Below, in pieces: positions 41,591-53,500 of a stretch of DNA of 64,000 bases. Below the pieces are notes generated by a model, which made no database searches, was not told the DNA's origin, and saw only the letters and a program-made list of their open reading frames with translations. Where the stretch lies: positions 288,171,065-288,235,064 of the forward strand of contig OX336395.1 in the NCBI GenBank assembly GCA_946902985.2, written 5' to 3'. Made by a program: the position numbers and the translations under genes. Numbering within the stretch: the stretch's first letter is position 1; the number at the start of each line of letters is the position of its first letter. The DNA is from Meconema thalassinum (taxonomy: Eukaryota; Arthropoda; Insecta; Orthoptera; Tettigoniidae).

Positions 41591-41899
41591 ACCACACACG
41601 ATCATTGTTTCCTCTTACACTATTCCGTTTCATTTCCGTCCCATTTCCGTCCCTTTTCCAAAATCACTTCCACAAAAATACCAGCAACCGTGTGGAAAGA
41701 TGTTACACATCAAAAATGTAATTGCAACTTACTTGGTAGCGCAAACCATTTAAATTATTTAATACTTAGCCGCAGCTGACCTTCCTGAAATACACACTTT
41801 CTCTCTTTCCTCCCTTCTTCCGGCTCAGAAAGGGAAAACCTACCTATACAGCTTTATCAAATAATAATAGTAGTTAATACCTAAAAATAATAATGACTT
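41591..41899. other. Intergenic, no gene recognised
   Basis: Contains a short TTTCCGTCCCATTTCCGTCC duplication (about 41634-41656). The small open frames here read through low-complexity sequence. Confidence 0.4.
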
Positions 41900-42650
41900 A
41901 CTCGTTTCGGGTTCTTTAACTGAATTTCGGGAAAAGTGCTGTCATGCAATTGAATAGAACACCTGACACGACTTCCTCCAATCATGTGTTCGCGAGATAT
42001 TTGTAAGAAACCAAAGAGTAAAGTATAGTCGGGTACAAATAAAATAGTGTCTTCTCATGTACTTAAGTTCTTCGGACACATTTGTAAATAATAAGTGGTC
42101 TGCAGTGAATGGGGTAACATGCCAATTCATTCAACACCTCGCACACGTTTGTATGTTTACATGTTCGCGAGATATAATGGACAGAGGACCTACTCGTTTT
42201 GTGTCTTTTAGTTAAATCCAGAGTAAATAGTCGATAAATAATCATTTAAATAGCCCGCCAAAATCTAGCACTAGTCACGTGTCCCAGAGCAAGGTACAGT
42301 CATGTATAAATTAAATGGGTCGCTCCCACGCAGTTAGGCCCTTTGGTAAAATTTGGCTAAGTCAATGGTCTACAGTAAAGAAGGTAACATGCCAGTAATT
42401 TGACACCACAAACTAGTATCGAGGAATATGGGTCGGTAAATATAACGGGCGGATGATACAGTAGCTTCTCAAAAATTGAGTAAATCTATAAAATAAGTGA
42501 TCTACAGTAATGGGGGGGATCCTGAGTAATTCAACACAACACACGACCATCTCCGATCATTGGTTCGGGAAATATCGGAAAAATGAACGCAATGTATAGT
42601 CAGGTGCGCGCGGCGAGGTACAGTCGGGTTCAAAAAAATGGGTGGGTCAA
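41900..42650 (+). repeat. Degenerate tandem repeat, about four units
   Basis: GTG(G/A)TCT(G/A)CAGT, GTAACATGCCA, ATTCAACACC and TTCGCGAGATAT phrases recur at irregular distances (around 41934, 42094, 42364 and 42500). ATAATCATTTAAATAGCCCG at about 42239 matches the complement of a block inside satellite A. AGTTAGGCCCTTTGG matches 16248. The tract seems to be a relative of satellite A and its flank, much older than the arrays at 1-942. Confidence 0.6.
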
Positions 42651-43330
42651 GACCGGCCCACGCTATCTACTGGCATGCAATTTTCATCGATAATGGTGTC
42701 CATTAACATTTCACCCTTTATGAAATTTTACCTGAGAATATATTCGAACGAAAAGCTGATGGAACATTCCAGCATAACCATGATGCACTAATTACAACGA
42801 GACGAGATGGTGAAAAGGAACGTCGATCAAGGAGGAACATGATGCGCGACGGTCGCCAAGATTTTCATGAACTTGCGGAAGGCGACGACGATTTTCAAGA
42901 AAGGATGCTGAGATACCATGGACGGTGGAGACCGCGGGGCTCAGAAGGGGATGCCGGAAAGCCGACGAGGATCCACATCGTGGCAATCAGAAGACAAATG
43001 AAGGTAATCAATGATTTACCAAGCTAATGTTTTCTCCTACTGAATAGAATATAGTTTGAGTACATGAGCATATGAGTGTGATATTTATTGAATATTTCAT
43101 ATTTTCGATTGATCTGAGTGTCATAGTTATTGAGTTTTCTACATTTATACGGATAATTTGAGTGTAATATTTTCACAATATTTTCGATATTTCTACGAAC
43201 TATTAGTGTGGATATTCCTTCTCTTCTTTACGCTTTTTTCTGCTTTTTCTGCAAGAGCAGTTTTTTCTATGTTTTACTGTTAATCTGGCTGTTCATTTAC
43301 GGCTGTTTCCATTCCCGAGCATTCTACGAT
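42651..43330. other. Intergenic with a short GC-rich island
   Basis: About 42800-43000 is more GC-rich than its surroundings and holds a 62-codon frame (42839-43027) without a recognisable domain. The rest is AT-rich. Confidence 0.35.
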
Positions 43331-43535
43331 ATAGCCGACGTTTGGGGCCTACTGCTTCGCAGTATGTGCGAGAGAATATCCCATTCCCAAGTTTAACATA
43401 GCCAACGTTTTGGGCCTAAGCTTCGCAATATGTGCGAGAGAATATCACACTTCCAAGTTAGGAATCTAGCCGACGATTGGGGCCTACTGTTTAGCAGTAG
43501 CTGCGAGAGAATATCTCAGACCCAAGTTTGGAATT
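43331..43535 (+). repeat. Three tandem 67-68 bp units containing a hairpin
   Basis: Units start at 43331, 43398 and 43466. Each has AGCC(G/A)ACG, GGGCCTA, TGCGAGAGAATATC and CCAAGTT. Units 1 and 3 hold a small hairpin (TACTGCTTCGCAGTA and TACTGTTTAGCAGTA) whose loop differs while the stem stays paired. Confidence 0.88.
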
Positions 43536-45120
43536 TATATGATTTTAGACGCCATTATCAAAGGACTATAAGAGTTTTAAAATGTAATGCCAGTCGCATG
43601 TCGGTTGAATTCATTAATATATTTTTATTGTAATGATGATGATAATAATAATCCATTTATTGACTCATTTGGTTTTCATCATATTCCATCGTTTTTCCAA
43701 AGGTTTTAGGAACAGTAGGAGCTGTTTTATGAAAAGTTATGATAGAGGGAGGAATGTTATTGGTATCATCAAAAAGCGGATTACGATTTGTGTGATGCTT
43801 CAGTCAAAAGCACTCAAACTCGATGGTTAACTGATACAATGTTATTGTAAATTAGAGGGTAGAACGCTAGATGAATTTTACAATCGTTTAAGATATAGAG
43901 ATATATCTGCAGAGTAACTAAATTGTAGTTGCAATGGATGAATTACTGATGATCATTTATGAGGTTTTTGAGATATAGTATTTTATGCATTCGATAGAGC
44001 AAAGATGAATGAATTGATAATGCTGCCACGTAATGATGGCGTTATAATGAAGTTTAATTGAGGAAGGTTTTGAATCTAGTTGAATTAGGAATGTACAGGC
44101 AAGGATCTGCATTCTGATGAGGTTAATTAAAGGAATCACAGTCCTATAGAGATGTGATTCACGGTGATGAATTTACGTACTCTTTTATGGATAATGAAAT
44201 CCTACTTAGGGATATTTACGTGGAGTCGCTGAGGCCCACGCAGCTTTCGAATGCATTGGATGATCAAATCCTCATAATCTATGAAAGATAAGCTATTTCT
44301 GCACATCTAGAAAAGATTAATGGACAAATTGAAAATCGCTTTGGATATGAATCCCAGATAACGAACAACTCAATTAAACGGCCTAGAAGTTTAGGAAATC
44401 TACCCTATATTTGTTATGAAACTCAAGCATCACGATTCTGATGATTCGATGATTAAATTACCAGTAAAAGCGAACGTTAAGGAATATGATTAATTATAAT
44501 AAATACCATGAAACCACAGTGCAATATGCATTAGATGGAAGGATGATTGTTCAATGTACAATACATGAAATTAGCAGGGATGGACTGCTGAATTGTAGAA
44601 CCAAAGGATTGTGGTTTCCTTTTTCCACAACATTATAATGTGTAAGTAATTATAGGATGATTTTCGGTGATTTTTGATGCAGTGCTTAGCAGATTTTTGA
44701 ATATATTCACAGGATATTGTATACAATTTTTATGGATTAGGTCACTCAGGAATTTTAGTGAAGTGACGAGTGATAACGTGCGACGAAATAATTCCCACTC
44801 TTGCAGATGAACTTTATGGTGTTTGTTCATCATTTCTTTTGAACCCTGTGAATTAAGATCGAGGCACGAACTGATCGGTTTCTTTGAAAATGGACTCTTG
44901 CATCATAATTTAACCTCGCTTTAGCGTCAGTCTCGGAGGCAGTCTTCTTGCTTGCCAGATGCAATAAACCTTCTGTTCTCTTTAATCTTATCCGTGACTG
45001 AGTTATTTCTTGGTTATTCTTCCTTGGTAACGAAAAGGCTTCACCGAGAGTGTGTTGTTAGCCTACTTTTCACATTTTACAAAAATGAGGAAAAAGTAGA
45101 CTTATGAGTTCAATCCGTGA
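43536..45120. other. AT-rich intergenic sequence with microsatellite
   Basis: A short (ATG)n(ATA)n tract lies at 43633-43652. The remainder is AT-rich and without recognisable genes. About 44900-45060 is less AT-rich, contains AATAAACC at about 44984 and could be the end of a solo LTR, but no matching second copy is in the window. Confidence 0.4.
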
Positions 45121-45197
45121 AAATGTGTGTCTGCCTGTCTGTCTATCCTTCTGTCTGTCTGTCTGTCTGGCTGCCTGGCTGGCTGTGTGTGTGTCCT
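45121..45197 (+). repeat. (CTGT)n / (CTGG)n microsatellite
   Basis: An imperfect run of CTGT, CTGC and CTGG followed by GTGTGTGTGT. It leads directly into the 290 bp repeat region. Confidence 0.9.
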
Positions 45198-45469
45198 CCC
45201 TATCAACTCCTAAACGGCTGCAGAAATCGAAACCAAATTTAGTATGAGTAAAGATGTATACCGGAATATCTCACGTCCATATTTGAAAATGATGTCAGTG
45301 CTACCTCCTGCTGAAAGAACGCACTAGAAATTTGAGCTCCATGTTGGATATCTTGGAAGGTATGCATGGGAGCTATTTCAAAATTGGCACACATGTAGAT
45401 AACGCTATTTTAGTTAAATTTCCAGGAGGCCATAGGTGACAGTTTTGCCAAAATAATTTTAAGCCTTCT

Positions 45470-46340
45470 GATAGGTCCAATTTTTATATGCCTATAACTT
45501 CTACACTATCAATTGGATTTCAACCAAATTTTGTATGTAATATGTGTATATAAACAGATAAGACTGAGCGTATTCTGAAGAGCCACCAGGGCTGCCAACT
45601 GTTAATAATTGCTCTCTTTATTCGTTTATCCAAATACCAATATATCAAAAAGTATGCAAGCCGACAGCTTTAAACTATGCACACGTATAGTACCTGACAT
45701 TTTAGATTAATTATGGAGTAACTTATATACTTCAGTTCAAACCAACATGATTCTAAGCCTGCTGATAGGGCCAATTTTTAAATACATGTAACTTCTATAC
45801 TATCAGATGGATTTCAACCAAATTTCGTATGTGCTATGTGTAACATAACAGATATGACTATAAGTATTCTTAAGAGCAATCAGGGCTGCCAACTGTTAAT
45901 AAATGCTGTCGATATCTTTTTACCTAATAACAATATATCAGGAAGTGTGCAAGCCAACAGCCCTTTACTTTGCACAGGTATAGCACCTGACATTCTAGAT
46001 TAATTTGGAATAATTAATATAAGTCAGTGCTGTCAACATGATTCTATGCCTGCTGATAGGTTCAATTTTAAAATGCATGTAACTTCTATACTAACAAATG
46101 GATTTCGTCCAAAATTGGCTCGACACGATATCATAATATTTCAGATTAGGCTATTTCTGACCAGCACACGCATGACATTGTTGCCAACATGCTTTTACGC
46201 ATGCTGATAGATCCGATGTCTAACTGCATGTAACGTCCATTGGACTTCAACCATTTTTTTATTCTGTACCTTAAGAGATGGAACTGAGAATATATTCAGT
46301 CATCAGGGCTGCCAAATTTAATGCTCTGTTAGTCTACATT
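45470..46340 (+). repeat. Tandem repeat of about 290 bp, three to four units
   Basis: GCTGATAGG(T/G)(C/T)CAATTTT marks unit starts at 45470, 45764 and 46054 (periods 294 and 290). A shortened unit starts at 46206. Shared blocks include TAACTTCTA, ATGGATTTC, CAGGGCTGCCAACTGTTAAT and CACCTGACATT. The part from 45200 to 45470 shows weaker similarity and may be a first, decayed unit. Confidence 0.85.
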
Positions 46341-47540
46341 ATACCAGATATATTTCGAACTAATTAGACATTTCGATATTACCAAATTAATTTCTTCATT
46401 ATTCTAGATAGGTTCATATACTGTAGATTAATCATTGGCATGAAACTTAATTTTAAGAAAAGTAGGTTCTTAAGTTCGTCACGGAACTTCTTGTATTTTT
46501 TATGAAATCCAGTTTGAGGTTGCCCACCTTTTCTCTTACCAATAACACCCCAGAGACACTTTGTCCCTTGCCTACCCGAGATAGTATGTGTTCTTACCAG
46601 GCTGAATTTCCACACACTCTGTTTATTTTGTTATCATCACCGCTTGCCGCTTTCGGGATGGTATGCGATGATTTTAGCCGGGTCATGGCGTATTGCTTCC
46701 TGGACCGGGTGAGACGGGAACAGTACGCGTGTGACTTTGCTTCGCAGAGGTTCTCAAGAGACAGCGTGGGACGCTGCAGAAAGATCTAAAAGATACTTCA
46801 AGGTCTCGTAAAATCCAGAACTTTAAATCTATGTAAGGAATGCCACGCAGCAGAGTTCAGTGACACATGTAAGACGGTGAAGTTAGTCAACAAAGTGGGC
46901 TGCAACGAATCAGTGAGACAGTCGAGTGTGACATGGCAGTGCAGTACGCATTTGTGTATTCGAGATGTCCCCTGACAGACGGTTAATGTTACAGCTTTGA
47001 GAAGGAATATTCCGTGAAGTGCAGAAGGCTGAGGACCTACTTCCGGTGTAGGGAGGACATAGGACTGGAGAGGCTACCACAGCGGGGTTTCGTGGCTTTA
47101 GTGGTCAATCATTATGCGTCATAGTGGAAAGCCGACTGTACTTGAGTTCTGCCATCTCTGCAAGTTTTGCTCCGACCCAGGAGGCAACAGTCTCCCGATC
47201 TCCTGGAGCCATCACTAGGTAAACCTGTGCGTCACCTACTCACAGACGGATTTGCACAGGAACAACACGGGTTATTTCCCATAACCTGTACCCTTCGGTT
47301 AGCGACTCACCATGAACTGGGTCTCACCCACCACAACCACCTTGGCATGGCTCCTTGACCACTACCGACACAATGTGATCTAGCGCTTGTAACGTTTGGC
47401 CACTAACAACATTCTTTAACCTGCGCTGCTAACTTTGTTGCCATTGTCAATAACAATTCTGAACCATGAATCCTGGATCCATCAACAAGAACAATGGCAG
47501 AAATGTCTGTCCATGGTGGGATCCAAAATTCTTACCTCAC
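46341..47540. other. Intergenic left flank of the 55 bp satellite
   Basis: No known gene or element was recognised. Frames at 46502-46789 and 47167-47358 have no domain I can name. GC content rises towards the satellite. Confidence 0.4.
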
Positions 47541-50500
47541 TACGCCACACGTTGACCCGCACGACTGTCACGCCAGCAGATGATTGCCCCTTTTACGCTA
47601 CAAGTTGACCCACACGACTGTCAGGCCAACATACAATAATCACAACTCTACACTACAAGTTGATCCGCACGACTCTCACGCCAAAAGATAATAATCGCCA
47701 CTCTACGCTACAAGTTGACCCGCACGACCGTCACGCGAGCGGATAATAATCGCCACTCTACGCTACAAGTTGACCCGCACGATCGTCACGTGAGCGGATA
47801 ATAATCGCCACTCTACACTACAAGTTGACCAGCACGACCGTCACGCGAGCGGATAATAATCGCCACTCTACGCTACAAGTTGACCCGCACGATCGTCACG
47901 CGAACAGATAATAATCGCCACTCTACACTACAAGTTGACCCGCACGACGGTCACGCGAGCGGATAATAATCGCCACTCTACGCTACAAGTTGACCCGCAC
48001 GATCGTCACGCGAACAGATAATAATCGCCACTCTACGCTACAAGTTGACCCGCACGATCGTCACGCGAGCGGATAATAATCGCCACTCTACACTACAAGT
48101 TGACCCACACGACCGTCGCGCGAGCGGATAATAATCGCCACTCTACGCTACGAGTTGACCCGCACGACCGTCACGCGAGCGGATAATAATCGCCACTCTA
48201 CGCTACAAGTTGACCCGCACGATCGTAACGCGAGCGGATAATAATCGCCACTCTACACTACAAGTTGACCCACACGACCGTCACGCGAGCGGATAATAAT
48301 CGCCACTCTACGCTACGAGTTGACCCGCACGACCGTCACGCGAGCGGATAATAATCGCCACTCTACGCTACAAGTTGACCCGCACGATCGTCACGCGAAC
48401 AGATAATAATCGCCACTCTACACTACAAGTTGACCCACACGACCGTCACGCGAGCGGATAATAATCGCCACTTTACGCTACAAGTTGACCCGCACGACCG
48501 TCACGCGAGCGGATAATAATCGCCACTCTACGCTACGAGTTGACCCGCACGACCGTCACGCGAGCGGATAATAATCGCCACTCTACGCTACAAGATGACC
48601 CGCACGACCGTCACGCGAGCGGATAATAATCGCCACTCTACGCTACGAGTTGACCCGCACGACCGTCACGCGAGCGGATAATAATCGACACTCTACGCTA
48701 CAAGATGACCCGCACGACCGTCACGCGAGCGGATAATAATCGCCAGTCTACGCTACGAGTTGACCCGCACGACCGTCACGCGAGCGGATAATAATCGCCA
48801 CTCTACGCTACGAGTTGACCCACACGACCGTCACGCGAGCGGATAATAATCGCCACTCTACGCTACGAGTTGACCCGCACGACCGTCACGCGAACAGATA
48901 ATAATCGCCACTCTACGCTACGAGTTGACCCGCACGACCGTCACGCGAGCGGATAATAATCGCCACTCTACGCTACGAGTTGACCCGCACGACCGTCACG
49001 CGAGCGGATAATAATCGCCACTCTACGCTACAAGTTGACCCGCACGACCGTCACGCGAGCGGAAAATAATCGCCACTCTACGCTACAAGTTGACCCGCAC
49101 GACCGTCACGCCAACAGATAATAATCGCCACTCTACGCTACGAGTTGACCCGCACGACCGTCACGCGAGCGGATAATAATCGCCACTCTACGCTACGAGT
49201 TGACCCGCACGATCGTCACGCGAACAGATAATAATCGCCACTCTACGCTACAAGTTGACCCGCACGACCGTCACGCGAGCGGATAATAATCGCCACTCTA
49301 CGCTACAAGTTGACCCGCACGACCGTCACGCGAGCGGATAATAATCGCCACTCTACGCTACGAGTTGACCCGCACGACCGTCACGCGAGCGGATAATAAT
49401 CGCCACTCTCCGCTACAAGATGACCCGCACGACCGTCACGCGAGCGGATAATAATCGCCACTCTACGCTACGAGTTGACCCGCACGACCGTCACGCGAGC
49501 GGATAATAATCGCCACTCTACGCTACGAGTTGACCCACACGACCGTCACGCGAGCGGATAATAATCGCCACTCTACGCTACGAGTTGACCCGCACGACCG
49601 TCACGCGAACAGATAATAATCGCCACTCTACGCTACGAGTTGACCCGCACGACCGTCACGCGAGCGGATAATAATCGCCACTCTACGCTACGAGTTGACC
49701 CGCACGACCGTCACGCGAGCGGATAATAATCGCCACTCTACGCTACAAGTTGACCCGCACGACCGTCACGCGAGCGGAAAATAATCGCCACTCTACGCTA
49801 CAAGTTGACCCGCACGACCGTCACGCCAACAGATAATAATCGCCACTCTACGCTACGAGTTGACCCGCACCACCGTCACGCGAGCGGATAATAATCGCCA
49901 CTCTACGCTACGAGTTGACCCACACGACCGTCACGCGAGCGGATAATAATTGCCACTCTACGCTACAAGTTGACCCGCACGACCGTCACGCGAGCGGATA
50001 ATAATCGCCACTCTACGCTACAAGTTGACCCGCACGACCGTCACGCGAGCGGATAATAATCGCCACTCTACGCTACAAGTTGACCCGCACGACCGTCACG
50101 CGAGCGGATAATAATCGCCACTCTACGCTACAAGTTGACCCGCACGACCGTCACGCGAGCGGATAATAATCGCCACTCTACACTACAAGTTGACCCGCAC
50201 GACCGTCACGCGAGCGGATAATAATCGCCACTCTACGCTACGAGTTGACCCGCACGATCGTCACGCGAGCGGATAATAATCGCCACTCAACGCTACGAGT
50301 TGACCCGCACGACGGTCACGCGAGCGGATAATAATCGCCACTCTACGCTACAAGTTGACCCGCACGATCGTCACGCGAGCGGATAATAATCGCCACTCTA
50401 CGCTACAAGTTGACCCGCACGACTGTCACGCGAGCGGATAATAATCGCCACTCTACGCTACGAGTTGACCCGCACGACCGTCATGCGAGCGGATAATAAT

Positions 50501-53500
50501 CGCCACTCTACGCTACAAGTTGACCCGCATGACCGTCACGCGAGCGGATAATAATCGCCACTCTACGCTACAAGTTGACCCGCACGACTGTCACGCGAGC
50601 GGATAATAATCGCCACTCTACACTACAAGTTGACCCGCACGACCGTCACGCGAACAGATAATAATCGCCACTCTACACTACAAGTTGACCCGCACGATCG
50701 TCACGCGAGCGGATAATAATCGCCACTCTACGCTACGAGTTGACCCGCACGACCGTCACGCCAACATATAATAATCGCCAATCTACACTACAAGTTGACC
50801 CGCACGACCGTCACGCGAACAGATAATAATCGCCACTCTACGCTACAAGTTGACCCGCACGCCTGTCACGCGAACAGATAATAATCGCCACTCTACGCTA
50901 CAAGTTGACCCGCACGATCGTCACGCCAACATATAATAATCGCCACTCTACACTACAAGTTGACCCGCACGATCGTCACGCCAACAGATAATAATTGCCA
51001 CTCTACGCTACAAGTTGACCCGCACGATCGTCACGCGAACAGATAATAATCGCCACTCTACGCTACAAGTTGACCCGCACGATCGTCACGCCAACATATA
51101 ATAATCGCCACTCTACACTACAAGTTGACCCGCACGACCGTCACGCCAACAGATAATAATCGCCACTCTACGTTACAAGTTGACCCGCACGATCGTCACG
51201 CCAACAAATAATAATCGCCACTCTACACGACAAGTTGACCCGCACGACCGTCACGCCAACAGATAATAATCGCCACTCTACGTTACAAGTTGACCCGCAC
51301 GACCATCACGCCAACAGATAATAATTGCCACTCTACGCTACAAGTTGACCCGCACGATCGTCACGCCAACAAATAATAATCGCCACTCTACGCTACAAGT
51401 TGACCCGCACGATCGTCACGCCAACATATAATAATCGCCACTCTACACTACAAGTTGACCCGCACGACCGTCACGCCAACAGATAATAATCGCCACTCTA
51501 CGTTACAAGTTGACCCGCACGATCGTCACGCCAACAAATAATAATCGCCACTCTACACTACAAGTTGACCCGCACGACCGTCACGCCAACAGATAATAAT
51601 CGCCACTCTACGTTACAAGTTGACCCGCACGACCGTCACGCTAACAGATAATAATCGCCACTCTACGCTACAAGTTGACCCGCACGACCGTCACGCCAAC
51701 AGATAATAATCGCCACTCTACACTACAAGTTGACCAGCACGACCGTCACGCCAACAGATAATAATCGCCATTCTACACTACAAGTTGACCCGCACGATCG
51801 TCACGCCAACAGATAATAATCGCCACTCTACGCTACAAGTTGACCCGCACGACCGTCACGCTAACAGATAATAATCGCCACTCTACGCTACAAGTTGACC
51901 CGCACGATCGTCACGCTAACAGATAATAATCGCCACTCTACACTACAAGTTGACCCGCACGACCATCACGCCAACAGATAATAATCGCTACTCTACACTA
52001 CAAGTTGACCCACACGACCGTCACGCCAACAGATAATAATCGCCACTCTACGTTACAAGTTGACCCGCACGACCGTCACGCCAACAGATAATAATCGCCA
52101 CTCTACGCTACAAGTTGACCCACACGACCGTCACGCCAACAGATAATAATCGCCACTCTACACTACAAGTTGACCCGCACGATCGTCACGCCAACAGATA
52201 ATAATCGCCACTCTACGCTACAAGTTGACCCGCACGACCGTCACGCCAACAGATAATAATCGCCACTCTACGTTACAAGTTGACCCGCACGACCATCACG
52301 CCAACAGATAATAATCGCCACTCTACGCTACAAGTTGACCCGCACGACCGTCACGCCAACAGATAATAATCGCCACTCTACACTACAAGTTGACCCGCAC
52401 GATCGTCACGCCAACAGATAATAATTGCCACTCTACACTACAAGTTGACCCGCACGACCGTCACGCCAACAGATAATAATTGCCACTCTACACTACAAGT
52501 TGACCCGCACGATCGTCACGCCAACAGATAATAATCGCCACTCTACGCTACAAGTTGACCCGCACGACCGTCACGCTAACAGATAATAATCGCCACTCTA
52601 CGCTACAAGTTGACCCGCACGATCGTCACGCTAACAGATAATAATCGCCACTCTACGCTACAAGTTGACCCGCACGATCGTCACGCGAACAGATAATAAT
52701 CGCCACTCTACGCTACAAGTTGACCCGCACGATCGTCACGCCAACAGATAATAATCGCCACTCTACGTTACAAGTTGACCCGCACGATCGTCACGCCAAC
52801 AGATAATAATTGCCACTCTACACTACAAGTTGACCCGCACGACCGTCACGCCAACAGATAATAATCGCCACTCTACACTACAAGTTGACCCGCACGACCG
52901 TCACGCCAACAGATAATAATCGCCACTCTACGTTACAAGTTGACCCGCACGATCGTCACGCCAACAGATAATAATTGCCACTCTACACTACAAGTTGACC
53001 CGCACGACCGTCACGCCAACAGATAATAATCGCCACTCTACACTACAAGTTGACCCGCACGATCGTCACTCCAACAGATAATAATCGCCCCTCTACACTA
53101 CAAGTTGACCCGCACGACCGTCACGCTAACAGATAATAATCGCCACTCTACGCTACAAGTTGACCCGCACGATCGTCACGCTAACAGATAATAATCGCCA
53201 CTCTACACTACAAGTTGACCCGCACGACAGTCACGCTAACAGATAATAATTGCCACTCTACACTACAAGTTGACCCGCACGACCGTCACGCGAACAGATA
53301 ATAATTGCCACTCTATGCTACAAGTTGACCCGCACGACCGTCACGCTAACAGATAATAATTGCCACTCTACACTACAAGTTGACCCACACGACCGTCACG
53401 CTAACAGATAATAATTGCCACTCTACACTACAAGTTGACCCGCACGACCGTCACGCTAACAGATAATAATTGCCACTCTATGCTACAAGTTGACCCGCAC

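Noticed and set aside
43208..43633. Membrane-protein-like short ORFs
   Set aside because: The hydrophobic stretch comes from T-rich sequence, and the downstream part translates the 67 bp tandem repeat.
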